In this document: in pieces, positions 43,483 through 51,881 of the stretch | How positions within the stretch are numbered: the first letter of the stretch is position 1 | Layout: each line of letters begins with the position of its first letter | Assembly (NCBI RefSeq): GCF_040438885.1 | Contig: NZ_CP159218.1 | Span: forward strand, 4,092,001-4,156,000 | Reading direction: 5' to 3' | Source: Nakamurella sp. A5-74 | GTDB taxonomy: Bacteria > Actinomycetota > Actinomycetes > Mycobacteriales > Nakamurellaceae | DNA length: 64,000 nucleotides | Made by a program: the position numbers and the translations under genes | Notes under the pieces: generated by a model | The model's input: only the letters and a program-made list of their open reading frames with translations | What the model was told of the DNA's origin: nothing | Databases searched by the model: none

Positions 43483-43727
43483 GCGCCGGCCACGTCGAGC
43501 CGGGTGACGGTCCACTCCTCGATCACATGGTTGGCCAGCACGGCGCCGGCGATCTGCTCGAGGTCGGCGTCCGAGACGGAGTCGTCGACCTCCAGCTCGA
43601 AGTGCTTGCCCTGACGGACCGAGGTGATCCCCGGGTGTCCGAGCCGGCCGAGCGCGGCGAGGATCGCCTTGCCCTGCGGATCGAGGATCTCGGGTTTGAT
43701 GACGACATCGACTGCCACACGGGCCAC
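43479..43727 (-). CDS. purS: Phosphoribosylformylglycinamidine synthase subunit PurS
   Basis: 82 residues from a GTG with AGGAG upstream. PurS bridges PurQ and PurL in the complex. The family pattern is complete: [35 protein letters not shown], and a C-terminal helix [17 protein letters not shown]. It is the first gene of the purS-purQ-purL-cutC run, each joined by 1-4 bp overlap. Confidence 0.97.
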   Translation of the reverse strand: MARVAVDVVIKPEILDPQGKAILAALGRLGHPGITSVRQGKHFELEVDDSVSDADLEQIAGAVLANHVIEEWTVTRLDVAGA

Positions 43728-43867
43728 GATCGGGGCTCCTGATCAGCGAGGAGAGCGGTTGACTGGCAGCTCCAGTTTAGTCGCCCACCGGCGCCCTCCC
43801 GACCGACCTGCTGCGTCCGCGGATATCGCCTCCGTCACGCGCCCGATCGACGAGGCCGGAGAAACGC

Positions 43868-43943
43868 TGCACGCAATCGACGGCTCGTCGCGGATCCCGA
43901 CCCGTCACGGGTCGGAATCACCTGCGAGCCGTCGAAAACGTGC
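43868..43943. repeat. Family B dispersed hairpin repeat, copy 3 (inverted relative to copies 1 and 2)
   Basis: Left arm GCACGCAATCGACGGCTCGT, right arm CGAGCCGTCGAAAACGTGC, with an inner palindrome CGACCCG-tca-CGGGTCG. Compared with 23305 and 24347 the TTTTCGACGG side is on the other strand. It lies 3 bp downstream of the TetR gene stop codon (43947-43949), in the purS-TetR gap. Confidence 0.75.
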
Positions 43944-43946
43944 GGA

Positions 43947-44639
43947 TCAGCCCGTTGCGGCGTCGGCCGGCTCGGTCATGTGGTCGAAGATGGCCACCGC
44001 GCAGACCCCGAGCAGCGTCCAGTCGACATCACCGGGGCCGGCGGCATCGGCGTCCAACGCCTTGCGCGGATGCGGCTCCCCGGTGCACCCCTGCACCCCG
44101 AAGCCCTCCGACAGCGCGGCCATCGCGGCCGCCGCGTCATCGACGGTGAACCCCGGCCGGAACACTCGGCCGACGGCACGGATCACCTGGTCGTAGACCG
44201 CGGCATAGGCGCCGACCGCCTCGTGGTGCCGCTCCCGGCTCGCGGCCGTCAGCTGCTCGTCACCGTAGGCACTGGCCCGCAGGGCGAGCATGGTCAGAAA
44301 GCCGATGTGGTCCGGATAGCGCCACAGGTTGACCTCGCACCCCCGACGGACGATCTCCCGCCAGCTCACTCCGGCCGCCAGGCCGGGGAGGACGGTGGCG
44401 ATGGTGTCGGCGGTCGACGTCCGGTCCCGCCAACGGACGGCAGCGATGGCCAGCTCGCGGTGGTAGGCGTCCTGGTCGTCCCAGATGCGGTAGGCAGCGC
44501 CGGTGGTGAGGTCGGCGCGATCCAGCACATCCCGCAATCGGATGTGCCGGACGGCTGCGGACGGACCCCGCTCGTGCAGGAGCTCGATGCCCGTGTCGAT
44601 CAACAGCTCGCGGGTCTCCTCCGCCGTGCGCCGCACCAT
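43947..44639 (-). CDS. TetR family transcriptional regulator
   Basis: 230 residues, ATG with AGGGAG upstream. The N-terminal DNA-binding domain has ETRELLIDTGIELLHERGPSAAVRHIRLRDVLDRADLTTGAAYRIWDDQDAYHREL, the helix-turn-helix being about residues 30-60. The C-terminal ligand domain is unlike named subgroups. A perfect 13-bp palindrome lies 29 bp upstream, between this gene and the divergent phospholipase gene, so it probably controls itself and possibly that neighbour. The inducer is unknown. Confidence 0.88.
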   Translation of the reverse strand: MVRRTAEETRELLIDTGIELLHERGPSAAVRHIRLRDVLDRADLTTGAAYRIWDDQDAYHRELAIAAVRWRDRTSTADTIATVLPGLAAGVSWREIVRRGCEVNLWRYPDHIGFLTMLALRASAYGDEQLTAASRERHHEAVGAYAAVYDQVIRAVGRVFRPGFTVDDAAAAMAALSEGFGVQGCTGEPHPRKALDADAAGPGDVDWTLLGVCAVAIFDHMTEPADAATG

Positions 44640-44667
44640 TGTCGGCTCCCTTCGCCCGGGGCCCCAA

Positions 44668-44680
44668 AAGTAACTTACTT
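44668..44680. promoter_or_regulatory. Palindromic operator AAGTAACTTACTT between tetR and the phospholipase gene
   Basis: A perfect 13-bp palindrome in a rare AT-rich spot of this GC-rich gap, 29 bp from the TetR start and 88 bp from the phospholipase start. This is the form and place expected for a TetR autoregulatory operator. It may overlap a -10 region. Confidence 0.65.
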
Positions 44681-44768
44681 ATCGGCCGGAGCTCTCCCGC
44701 CCGGGCGAACCATCAGTCATTGTCGACGCACCCCCCGGGCTGCCGGAACCCCACCGAAGAGGACTGCC

Positions 44769-45302
44769 ATGAAGACACTGCTCCTGCGTTCCCTCGCCGC
44801 CGGTTCGCTGGCGACGACGTTGATCCTCGGCACCGCCGGGACCGCCTCCGCCGCACCGTCCCGCGCGACCCTCAAGGCCGCAGCCGACACCGTCGTCAAC
44901 GAGGTCGTCGGCGGATCGAACTACGGCAAGGTCAAGGCGAAGTACCCGACCGCGCTCAACTTCACCAACGACGGCTGTAGCGTGCCGGCCTACATCATCG
45001 CCGCCAGCCCGGCGCTGTACGGAGTGCTCAGGGCCTACGGCAGCGTCTTCGAGAAGTCCTGCGACCGGCACGATTTCGGTTACCGCAACTACGGCAAGAA
45101 CACCACGACGCCGGGCGTGCACCCGAAGTTCGACCCGACCAGCGCGCGCAAGCATGCGATCGACTCCCGCTTCTACTCGAACATGAAGATCCAGTGCGAT
45201 CAGAAGTACGGCAACCCGATCACCACCGGCGCCTGCAAGGTCGCGGCAAGGACCTTCTACACCGCGGTGGACAAGGCGGGCGGCAAGGCATTCTTCGGCT
45301 GA
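44769..45302 (+). CDS. Secreted prokaryotic phospholipase A2
   Basis: 177 residues, ATG with AGAGGA upstream. A signal peptide (LLLRSLAAGSLATTLILGTA) ends near ASA-AP. The family (PF09056 type) hydrolyses the sn-2 acyl bond of phospholipids with Ca2+. The diagnostic segment FEKSCDRHDFGYRNYGK holds the catalytic His-Asp pair near residue 100, and DGCSVPAYI near 75 corresponds to the calcium-binding/disulfide region. Four cysteines could form two disulfides, as in the Streptomyces enzyme. It is divergent from tetR and ends at a strong hairpin. Confidence 0.9.
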   Translation: MKTLLLRSLAAGSLATTLILGTAGTASAAPSRATLKAAADTVVNEVVGGSNYGKVKAKYPTALNFTNDGCSVPAYIIAASPALYGVLRAYGSVFEKSCDRHDFGYRNYGKNTTTPGVHPKFDPTSARKHAIDSRFYSNMKIQCDQKYGNPITTGACKVAARTFYTAVDKAGGKAFFG

Positions 45303-45328
45303 TCCGTTCGCAGGTGCAGCAGACCGTC

Positions 45329-45363
45329 ATCACTCCGGTGGGATCGACTCCCGCCGGGGTGAT
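45329..45363. terminator. Bidirectional terminator after the phospholipase gene
   Basis: ATCACTCCGGTGGGA and TCCCGCCGGGGTGAT pair over 15 bp (two G-T pairs) with the 5-nt loop TCGAC. It lies between convergent genes, 27 bp past the phospholipase stop and 40 bp from the lipoprotein stop. Confidence 0.85.
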
Positions 45364-45402
45364 CGACGTTTCTGGGGCCGGTCCAGGAGCACGGTTGGGA
45401 GC

Positions 45403-46368
45403 TCAGCCGACCGGGGTGTCGGCGAGGGCTGCCAGCGCTTCCACCGTCGCCTGGTCCAACGATCCGGCCACACCGCCTCTGGACGTCACCAGTCGGCGGC
45501 AGCCGCCCAGTTCGACGAAGGCCAGCAGTCGGGAGCCGGTCCCGTCGAACCGGTAGGGCTTGATCGCCGCCTGCCGGACGGTCACCCAGTCGACCGCCGG
45601 CCCGGTCATGACGTCCGCGGGCCTAGCGCAGGTCGGCGTGCTGAGCGCGGACGCGACCGGCCAGGTCGCGACGACGGCAGCGCGGCTCGGCAGTCCGGCA
45701 GCGACCAGGGGCCCCTCCTGGTCCTGGCCGTTGCGGTACCGGCAGACACTGATCGCGCCGGACGGCAACCCCGGCAACCGGGCTCGGGTCCCGTCCTGGG
45801 CATCGATCTGGATCGCGACACTCTTGCCCGACGATTCGCAGCCGGTGGCGATCTCGAACTCGGTACTGACCTGCTTGCCGCGCACCTTGCTCCGGACGGG
45901 CATCGACGACAGGTCGGAGAATGCCTTCGTCGCCTCGCCGCGGAGGTGACAGCCGTCGCCGGGAACTCCAGGCCTGATCCGGGAGCCGTCAGCCAGGGTC
46001 ACGGTGAACGCCGGAGTGCCCCTGATCAGCACCAAGCTGCAGGCCTCGGCGGTGCCCGACGCATCGGGAAGCGTGAGGCCCGCCATCAGCTCCGGGATCT
46101 TCGCGGCCGGCAGGGTCCGCACCGTGTCGAAGGTGTACAGACCCTGGCCGCCGACGTACTGCTCGACCGGTCCGACGCAGATGGCCACGTCGGTGATGAC
46201 GGCATCGGGTGGGATCAACGACAGCTCTGCCGGTCGCGCTACCCCGTCGCACGCGCCGACCTGCTGCTCGTCGGCCGGCCGATAGGGCTCGGCGCCGCAG
46301 CCGCTGATGCTCGCACCCGTCAGCGCCAGTACCGCCAGCAGCACCCCGGACTGCAGCTCTCGACGCAT
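45403..46368 (-). CDS. Lipoprotein of unknown function
   Basis: 321 residues. A signal peptide (LLAVLALTGASISGC) has a lipobox SISGC with Cys near residue 24. The mature part holds paired cysteines and looks like two related halves: CDGVARPAELSLIPPDAV...ICVG...GDGCHLRGEATKAFSDL and the later CRYRNGQ...CARPADVMTG...GGCRRLVTSRGGVAGSLDQATV. The duplication is my visual inference. No known domain is recognised. It may be a cell-envelope binding or sensing protein. Confidence 0.75.
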   Translation of the reverse strand: MRRELQSGVLLAVLALTGASISGCGAEPYRPADEQQVGACDGVARPAELSLIPPDAVITDVAICVGPVEQYVGGQGLYTFDTVRTLPAAKIPELMAGLTLPDASGTAEACSLVLIRGTPAFTVTLADGSRIRPGVPGDGCHLRGEATKAFSDLSSMPVRSKVRGKQVSTEFEIATGCESSGKSVAIQIDAQDGTRARLPGLPSGAISVCRYRNGQDQEGPLVAAGLPSRAAVVATWPVASALSTPTCARPADVMTGPAVDWVTVRQAAIKPYRFDGTGSRLLAFVELGGCRRLVTSRGGVAGSLDQATVEALAALADTPVG

Positions 46369-46494
46369 GACGCCCTCCCTGTTCGACCGTCCGGAGAACC
46401 CGGCGCGATGCCTCCGGTGGGATCGTCGCCCGTCGTCCCCGGCACGTCAATGCAGTGACGTCGATACAGGAACGTTGATGCTGGTCGGCGGGAC

Positions 46495-47781
46495 TCAGCC
46501 GGGTGGGATCTTCTCCCGACGGTGGGCCCGGCTCTCGTGCACGGGTTGATCTCCGCCGTCACCGACGTCGTCGTCGCCGCGGAGGTCGGGCCGCTTCGTC
46601 ACCGGCGACGGCTTGTTCTGCCACTTCCGACCGAACAGGAAGATCACCGGCAGGGTGCAGATCAACGGTCCGATGATCGCCACCGGGCGCAGCAGCCACC
46701 ACTGCAGGTCCGGCACCGTGCTCTCGGAGTCCCGACCGAAGATCGACCACTCGATGCCGCGGGAGAGCGCCATTCCGGTGGTGTGGAACAGGAACAGCGG
46801 GAGCGAGAACCGGGTGAAGACGCCCATCACCTTGGCGAACCAGCCGTCCTTCGCCAGCGCTCGGACGATCGCGGGGCGAATCAGCTCCACGAATCCCACC
46901 TGGAAGATCGTCAGGGCGATGATGCAGACCGTCGGGGGTGCCATGTTCGACCCCTGGCCTGGTACGCCCACCATCGAACCCGGATACAGACCGGAGAACA
47001 CCAGGCCGACCAGCGCGAACAGGCCGACCGCCGTCATCACCCTGCCCAGCTGCCGGGACCGCTCTGCCTGGTACTCGAAGTCGATCCGCCCGTCCGAGTA
47101 GCGCGGCGCGTCGCGGACACCGGTGATCCGGCCGTGGAAGAAGCCCAGCTGGAAGGCGAAGCCCCAGACGAAGATCATGTTGATGTATTCGACATACGGG
47201 ATCTGGTAGCGGAAGCGCAGGATGTCGACGATGATCGCCAGCCCGCCCATCACCACGAGCACCAGCATGTCGTAGCGGCGGTGCAACCAGACCGTCAGTG
47301 GCATCATCAGGATGAACATGAGATAGGTCGCCACGAACCACAGCGGCGAGACCACCATGATGACCGCTGTCCACATCCACTCGATGTCGAAGATGCTGGT
47401 GACGACGATGCCGGTGACGATCCAGACCAACAGCAGCGCGCCGGAGGGCACCGCCAACGACCTGGCCTGGCGCACGGCGAAGTGCCAGAACTTCTCGCCT
47501 CGGGCGGAAGCACGCTCCCACGACTGCAGGTGCACGTAGGCGCCGATGTAGAAGAAGATCGGCATCACCTGCAGCAGCCAGGTCAGGATCCAGAGGCCGT
47601 CGGTGAAGCCCAGCGGGCTGGTGGCCGTCGGACCGTCGGCCCGCCAGATGAGGATGGTGAAACACCAGTGCCACAGGATGACGACGAGGAGCGAGAACGA
47701 GCGCAGGAAATCGGCGTACGGGTCACGCTGGGCCGGCGGCTGCTTCCTGGCCCTGCTGCGTACGGTCCCCTGGTCACCCAT
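46495..47781 (-). CDS. Membrane acyltransferase (acyltransferase_3/OafA-like)
   Basis: 428 residues from the ATG at 47781, chosen for GGGAG upstream (an earlier start at 47847 is possible). About ten helices are visible: FLRSFSLLVVILWHWCFTIL with the catalytic histidine motif RSxxxxxVxxxHW, ILTWLLQVMPIFFYIGAYVH, SGALLLVWIVTGIVVTSIF, and so on. The family O-acylates sugars or lipids at the membrane using acyl-CoA. The acidic/basic cytoplasmic tail (GDDDVGDGGDQPVHESRAHR) is poorly conserved. The acceptor is unknown. Confidence 0.85.
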   Translation of the reverse strand: MGDQGTVRSRARKQPPAQRDPYADFLRSFSLLVVILWHWCFTILIWRADGPTATSPLGFTDGLWILTWLLQVMPIFFYIGAYVHLQSWERASARGEKFWHFAVRQARSLAVPSGALLLVWIVTGIVVTSIFDIEWMWTAVIMVVSPLWFVATYLMFILMMPLTVWLHRRYDMLVLVVMGGLAIIVDILRFRYQIPYVEYINMIFVWGFAFQLGFFHGRITGVRDAPRYSDGRIDFEYQAERSRQLGRVMTAVGLFALVGLVFSGLYPGSMVGVPGQGSNMAPPTVCIIALTIFQVGFVELIRPAIVRALAKDGWFAKVMGVFTRFSLPLFLFHTTGMALSRGIEWSIFGRDSESTVPDLQWWLLRPVAIIGPLICTLPVIFLFGRKWQNKPSPVTKRPDLRGDDDVGDGGDQPVHESRAHRREKIPPG

Positions 47782-47911
47782 CTGGCTACTCCCTCGCTCA
47801 GCACCATCGTCGCACCCTTGCGCCGGCCCGGAGGGACCATCAGCCATCGGGCAGGGTCCGGATCAGCTCGTCTCACAGGAACCTCACGATTCCGGCCGTC
47901 ACCATAGAAGG

Positions 47912-48658
47912 ATGAGTGTGCTGACACCCGACCCCGGCCTCGTCGATCCGTCGACCGGATCTCGCCGACGCCGCGTCGGTCTGCTGGTGGTGATCGCGCT
48001 GCTGGTGCTGAGCAACGTGATGGCCAACCGGGTGATTCCCGGGTGGGCGTACATCCCGTGGAACTTCGGTATGGCGGTGGCGCTGCTGTTCGTGGCGCAC
48101 CGGGCCGGGACCGGGCCGGTGGCGGCCGGGCTGGGCATCCGGCACTGGCACCGGCCGGTCGGGGTCGGGCTGTTGCTCGCGGCGGGGACCGCGCTGATCT
48201 TCGGCATCGGGATGGCCATCCCCAGTACCCGCGACGCCTTCATCGACAGCCGGGCCCGCGACGCCTCCATCGGGCTGATGCTCTATCAGGTCCTGCTGCG
48301 GATCCCGCTGGGCACAGTGGTGATCGAGGAGGTCGCCTTCCGTGGGGTGCTGCCCGCACTGATGGGCGCGTCCCCGGCCATCCGCTGGAAGTGGGGGCCG
48401 GTGATGGGAGCGTCGTTCCTGTTCGGCCTGTGGCACATCCTGCCCTCGATCGGCATCGCCACCGGGAACGCTGCCGTCTCGGACGTGTTGGGCGGCAACC
48501 AGTTCGTGGCGACCGTGCTCGCCGTGGTCTCGATGACGGTGGCCGGCGTGCTGATGTGCGGTCTGGCCCGGCTGGGCAAGGGCATCAAGACCACGATGCT
48601 GCTGCACTGGGCGACGAACTCACTCGGCTTCGTCGCCGCCTGGCTGCTCATGCACTGA
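47912..48658 (+). CDS. CPBP family intramembrane metalloprotease
   Basis: 248 residues from the ATG at 47912; the GTG at 47918 has better spacing from GAAGG and could be the real start. Several helices surround the CPBP motifs: VVIEEVAFRGVLPALM near residue 140 (EExxR), FLFGLWHILPSIG near 170 and HWATNSLGFVAAWLLM at the end. The bacterial family includes putative prenyl-endopeptidases and bacteriocin immunity proteins; no partner is encoded nearby. It is convergent with the CAP gene across a large hairpin. Confidence 0.9.
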   Translation: MSVLTPDPGLVDPSTGSRRRRVGLLVVIALLVLSNVMANRVIPGWAYIPWNFGMAVALLFVAHRAGTGPVAAGLGIRHWHRPVGVGLLLAAGTALIFGIGMAIPSTRDAFIDSRARDASIGLMLYQVLLRIPLGTVVIEEVAFRGVLPALMGASPAIRWKWGPVMGASFLFGLWHILPSIGIATGNAAVSDVLGGNQFVATVLAVVSMTVAGVLMCGLARLGKGIKTTMLLHWATNSLGFVAAWLLMH

Positions 48659-48698
48659 CGCGATCACGACGGGACACGACCGGTCTCGACGCACGTCA

Positions 48699-48778
48699 GG
48701 GTCTCGATTCCTTCGTCGCTCGACCACCGAAGTTTCCGCTGATCGAGCGACCGAGGAACGAGCGAGTCGAGATCCCGG
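48699..48778. repeat. Family A hairpin, copy 6, between convergent genes
   Basis: GGGTCTCGATTCCTTCGTCG and CTCGACCACCGA are mirrored after a short spacer by GATCGAGCGACCGAGG and AACGAGCGAGTCGAGATCCC. This is the most complete family A element: an 80-bp imperfect palindrome. It could end transcription from both sides. Confidence 0.75.
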
Positions 48779-48832
48779 TGCGCCACAACGGTTATCGACC
48801 ACGAGATCCCGTCAGGGAACGACCGGGCCGGT

Positions 48833-50008
48833 TCAGCCGAAGTTCTGCGCCCACCAGTAGCGGTAGCTGCTGCCCGAGAGCGTGTAGCCGGCGGCCATCA
48901 CGGTCCAGCGCGGATTGAGGATGTTCACCCGGTGGCCCGCGGAGTTCATCCAACCCTGCATGACGGACGTCGGCGAGGTATAGCCGGCGGCGATGTTCTC
49001 GCCGTAGGCGTCCTTCACGCACAGCCCGCGGGCCAGCTGCTGGTGCTGGAGCCGACCGCGGCTGGCGTTCTCGACCACCACCGGCTGGGAGTACCTGGTC
49101 TCCAGGCACTGGCTGTACTTGAGCACCCGCAAGCCGCGCTTCGCGCGCTCGGAGTTGGTCAGCAGCCAGACGTCGATCTTGGCGTCGTTGCCGCGCACGG
49201 CGCCGAGGCTGTCGATCCGCCGTCCGTCGGCGATCCGGCCGACGAAGTTGCCCGCGAACACCCGACCCGTGCCGCTGCCCCAGGTGCTGACCACCGGGAT
49301 GTCCTGGGCGCCGATGGCGTTGTGGAACAGGTACTGGTTGCCCCGCTTGAGCGCAATGGTGCTGCGACGGTCGCCGTTCCAATCACCGATCAGCACCTGG
49401 TCGCTGGTCCGGCCGACGACCGCGTTGTAGTTGATCTTCGTGCTCGTCATGGTGTTGATGAACAGGAAGGTGGTGCCCCGACGCAGCCCGAAGGAGTGCC
49501 GGCGATCGCCGTTCCAGTCGCCGGCCAGCGGCACGTCCGACGCCAGACCCCAGTTCAGCGACCGTGTCCCGGCATTCGTGGAGAGCGTGTTGATCCAGGT
49601 GAACTTCGTCCCGTTTCGGGTGGCGATGGTGTCGGTCCCGTTGCCGTCCCAGTCGCCGACCAGCACCGCGTCACCGGGGTATCCGAGTCGCACGGAGAAC
49701 TCCACCGGGCCGGATGTCGGGCTGTTGCGGAAGGAGAAGACGTTGCCGTTGCGCACGGCGAACCCGTCCTTGCCGTCACCGTTCCAGTCCCCGACCAGCA
49801 CCTGCTGCCCGGCCGAGCCGAACAGTGCCGCCCCGGCGAAGGTGTTGCTGGCGACGTCGGAACTCCACACCAGGTACTGCGATCCGGTGGGCGCCGCGGC
49901 TGCCGTCCCGACACCGACGGTCGCCACTCCGGTCAGCGCCGCACCGACGACCAGTGCGGCCGACAGCACGCCGACCGCCCCGGACCTTGCTCTGCCTCGT
50001 ACGCTCAT
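48833..50008 (-). CDS. Secreted FG-GAP-like repeat protein with C-terminal CAP domain
   Basis: 391 residues from the ATG at 50008, where the signal peptide begins (VRGRARSGAVGVLSAALVVG); cleavage near TAAAAP. Four FG-GAP/VCBS-like repeats follow, at residues about 70-95, 115-140, 160-185 and 205-230, with the pattern VLVGDWNGDGKDGFAVRNGN. The first two keep a DxNxDGxxD-like calcium loop; the last two read DWNGDRR and have lost acidic residues. The CAP (SCP/PR-1) domain spans 280-391: LLTNSERAKRGL, HQQLARGLC, AYGENIAAGY and WMNSAGHRVNILNPRW supply the cavity residues. The pairing suggests an extracellular beta-propeller linked to a CAP module. Confidence 0.88.
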   Translation of the reverse strand: MSVRGRARSGAVGVLSAALVVGAALTGVATVGVGTAAAAPTGSQYLVWSSDVASNTFAGAALFGSAGQQVLVGDWNGDGKDGFAVRNGNVFSFRNSPTSGPVEFSVRLGYPGDAVLVGDWDGNGTDTIATRNGTKFTWINTLSTNAGTRSLNWGLASDVPLAGDWNGDRRHSFGLRRGTTFLFINTMTSTKINYNAVVGRTSDQVLIGDWNGDRRSTIALKRGNQYLFHNAIGAQDIPVVSTWGSGTGRVFAGNFVGRIADGRRIDSLGAVRGNDAKIDVWLLTNSERAKRGLRVLKYSQCLETRYSQPVVVENASRGRLQHQQLARGLCVKDAYGENIAAGYTSPTSVMQGWMNSAGHRVNILNPRWTVMAAGYTLSGSSYRYWWAQNFG

Positions 50009-50025
50009 CGCCCTGGGACCCCTGA

Positions 50026-50102
50026 CCTTCGTTGCCGTCGTCGTTGCCGTCGTCGTTGTCGTTGCCATCGTCGTCGTCGTCGTTGCCGTCGTCGTCGCTG
50101 TC
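50026..50102. repeat. Trinucleotide GTC/GTT/GCC repeat upstream of the CAP gene
   Basis: About 75 bp built from CGTTGCCGTCGT-type triplets with interruptions (CGTCGTCGTCGTCGTTGCC). It lies 18-95 bp upstream of the CAP gene start, in its leader or promoter. It is open in frame with the gene but would encode a threonine/alanine run placed ahead of the signal peptide, so it is probably non-coding. Confidence 0.85.
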
Positions 50103-50193
50103 GGGCCGGCCAACGGCTGCCCGCGCGCCGCACTCACGTGCTCCCGCTGATCCTCTCTGGTGATCGGCATCCCCGCTGTGATCGACTGGGTGA

Positions 50194-50823
50194 ATGCGCA
50201 TCCAGAAGTTCGGCCACTCGTGTCTGTCCGTAACCGACGGGGCAACCTCGGTCCTCATCGATCCGGGCTCGTTCTCCACCGGTTTCGACGAGCTCACCTC
50301 GCTGACCGCGATCCTGGTGACGCACGTGCACGACGACCACGTCGACGCCGATCGCACGGCCGCTCTGGTCCGGAACAACCCCGGGGTCCTCGTCTACGCC
50401 GAGCAGGCAGCGGCGGCGAAGCTCACGGCAGTCGGTGTCGAGGCGACTGTGGTGGGCCCGGGTGAGAGCTTCGACGCCGGGATCCCGATCAGTACCTTCG
50501 GCGGCGAGCACGCGATCATCCACGCCGACCTGCCGTGCTTCGGCAACGTCGGATTCCTGGTCGGCGGACGGCTCTTCCACCCGGGCGACTCACTGCAGGT
50601 TCCGGACGCCGAGGTGGAGATCCTTGCGGTGCCCGTGATGGCGCCCTGGATGGCCATGAAGGAAGCCATCGACTTCGAACGGGCGGTCGCCCCGAAGACT
50701 TCGATCCCGATCCACGATGCGCTGTTGTCGACGAAGGTCATGTATTACACGCGACTGGCCCAGATGGGCCCGGAGGGTCTGCGCTGGCTCGACCTCGACG
50801 ACGGCGAGCCCGTCGATCTGTAA
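50194..50823 (+). CDS. MBL-fold metallo-hydrolase (UlaG/YtkL-like)
   Basis: 209 residues. The metallo-beta-lactamase fold is shown by MRIQKFGHSCLSVTDGATSVLIDPG at the N-terminus, the metal motif VTHVHDDHVDADR (HxHxDH) near residue 44, LVGGRLFHPGDSL near 124 and IPIHDALLSTKV near 167. UlaG-like members hydrolyse lactones or phosphodiesters; the substrate here is unknown. It is divergent from the CAP gene and convergent with the next membrane-anchored protein. Confidence 0.9.
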   Translation: MRIQKFGHSCLSVTDGATSVLIDPGSFSTGFDELTSLTAILVTHVHDDHVDADRTAALVRNNPGVLVYAEQAAAAKLTAVGVEATVVGPGESFDAGIPISTFGGEHAIIHADLPCFGNVGFLVGGRLFHPGDSLQVPDAEVEILAVPVMAPWMAMKEAIDFERAVAPKTSIPIHDALLSTKVMYYTRLAQMGPEGLRWLDLDDGEPVDL

Positions 50824-50952
50824 CGCTGGTGGCTCATCGCTCGGAGCGGCGACAGGTGGCGATCGACGAGAACGACCACCGTCGCGGCACGATGCCTCCG
50901 GCGGGGATGCCCGGCCCGGAGCTCAACCGCCGGACCGGAGGGACGCTTCCGG

Positions 50953-51810
50953 TCATACCCACGGAACTGGCCCGTCCTCGATCCCGACCAGCGAACCCTG
51001 CAGCTCCTGGTTCGGATCCGTCACCCCCAGTGCGCACATCACCGGCGCAGCAGCGTTCGTGGGGATCGGATCCATCAGCAGGGTGAGCCGGCCACCCAGT
51101 GTGGGATCCGGCAGCCCGGTCGCCAACGCCAGGAAGGCCTCGCACCCCTCGCGTCCGCGCAGGTCCACCCCCATCCTGATCCGGCGCTCCGTGACCATTG
51201 CCATGATCTCCACCCGGTGCGGTCGGTCGCAGGCGGCGAACTGCCGATCGTCCCAGGACGGGGCGCAGACGCCGAGCACGTCGCCGGGCCGTGCCTCGTC
51301 GACGGCGATCGGATCGAGCGCGTCGTCGGCACCCTGGCGGGCGAGCACACACACTCCCGGCGCGTCCTGCACCGCAGCGCGCGCGGGCACGGCGACGGCG
51401 GCCGTCGACGGCTGGAACGTCAGATGTGTGCCGGTGACGTCCCACGAGTAGCCGCCCCCGATCCGGCCGAAGAGGTAGCTCTGCAGCGGAGTCCTGCATT
51501 GGCTCAGCAGGTCCTGGTAACCGATCGGGGTCTCGGACTCCGGCAGCTGGGGCCGCTCGGTGCCGCCGATGACGGTGCCGACACCGGCCCCTGCACACTC
51601 GGCGTAGGTGGCAACCGGGACCGGGGAGCGACGGATGTCGGAGGAGTTCCCGAGCTGGGGAGCCGGATCGAGTCGGGCGCAGTCACCCGGTCGGACGCTC
51701 GGACCGTGCCCGGCGATGCCCGACACCAGCCGGCCCTGCAGGCCGCTCAGGACGACGACGGCGAGCAGACCGACGACGATGATGGTGACCCCCGTCACCC
51801 GCTTGTCCAT
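50953..51810 (-). CDS. Membrane-anchored septum-formation-like protein
   Basis: 285 residues from the ATG at 51810. One N-terminal helix (GVTIIVVGLLAVVVLSGLQG) anchors an outer part with two similar halves: VRPGDCARLDP...YAECAGAG and EARPGDVLGVCAPSWDDRQFAACDRPHRVEIMAMV. The pair of cysteines and the (R)PGDC...C.xPH pattern resemble the Septum_form family found in actinomycete envelope proteins. Its role is unproven; the name reflects the family only. The ribosome binding site is weak. Confidence 0.65.
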   Translation of the reverse strand: MDKRVTGVTIIVVGLLAVVVLSGLQGRLVSGIAGHGPSVRPGDCARLDPAPQLGNSSDIRRSPVPVATYAECAGAGVGTVIGGTERPQLPESETPIGYQDLLSQCRTPLQSYLFGRIGGGYSWDVTGTHLTFQPSTAAVAVPARAAVQDAPGVCVLARQGADDALDPIAVDEARPGDVLGVCAPSWDDRQFAACDRPHRVEIMAMVTERRIRMGVDLRGREGCEAFLALATGLPDPTLGGRLTLLMDPIPTNAAAPVMCALGVTDPNQELQGSLVGIEDGPVPWV

Positions 51811-51881
51811 CGGGTCATCGTAGGAGCAGGCGGAAGGACGGTGCGGATCCCGAGCCGCTCCGACCCGCTGCGGCGCTGCCG

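Noticed and set aside
46522-47907. 461-codon open frame on the plus strand
   Set aside because: It is antisense to the acyltransferase, with a composition rich in His, Gln and Asp that is typical of shadow frames.
50009-50245. Longer N-terminus for the CAP protein (start at 50245)
   Set aside because: It would place a threonine/alanine run from the triplet tract ahead of the signal peptide, which would block export.
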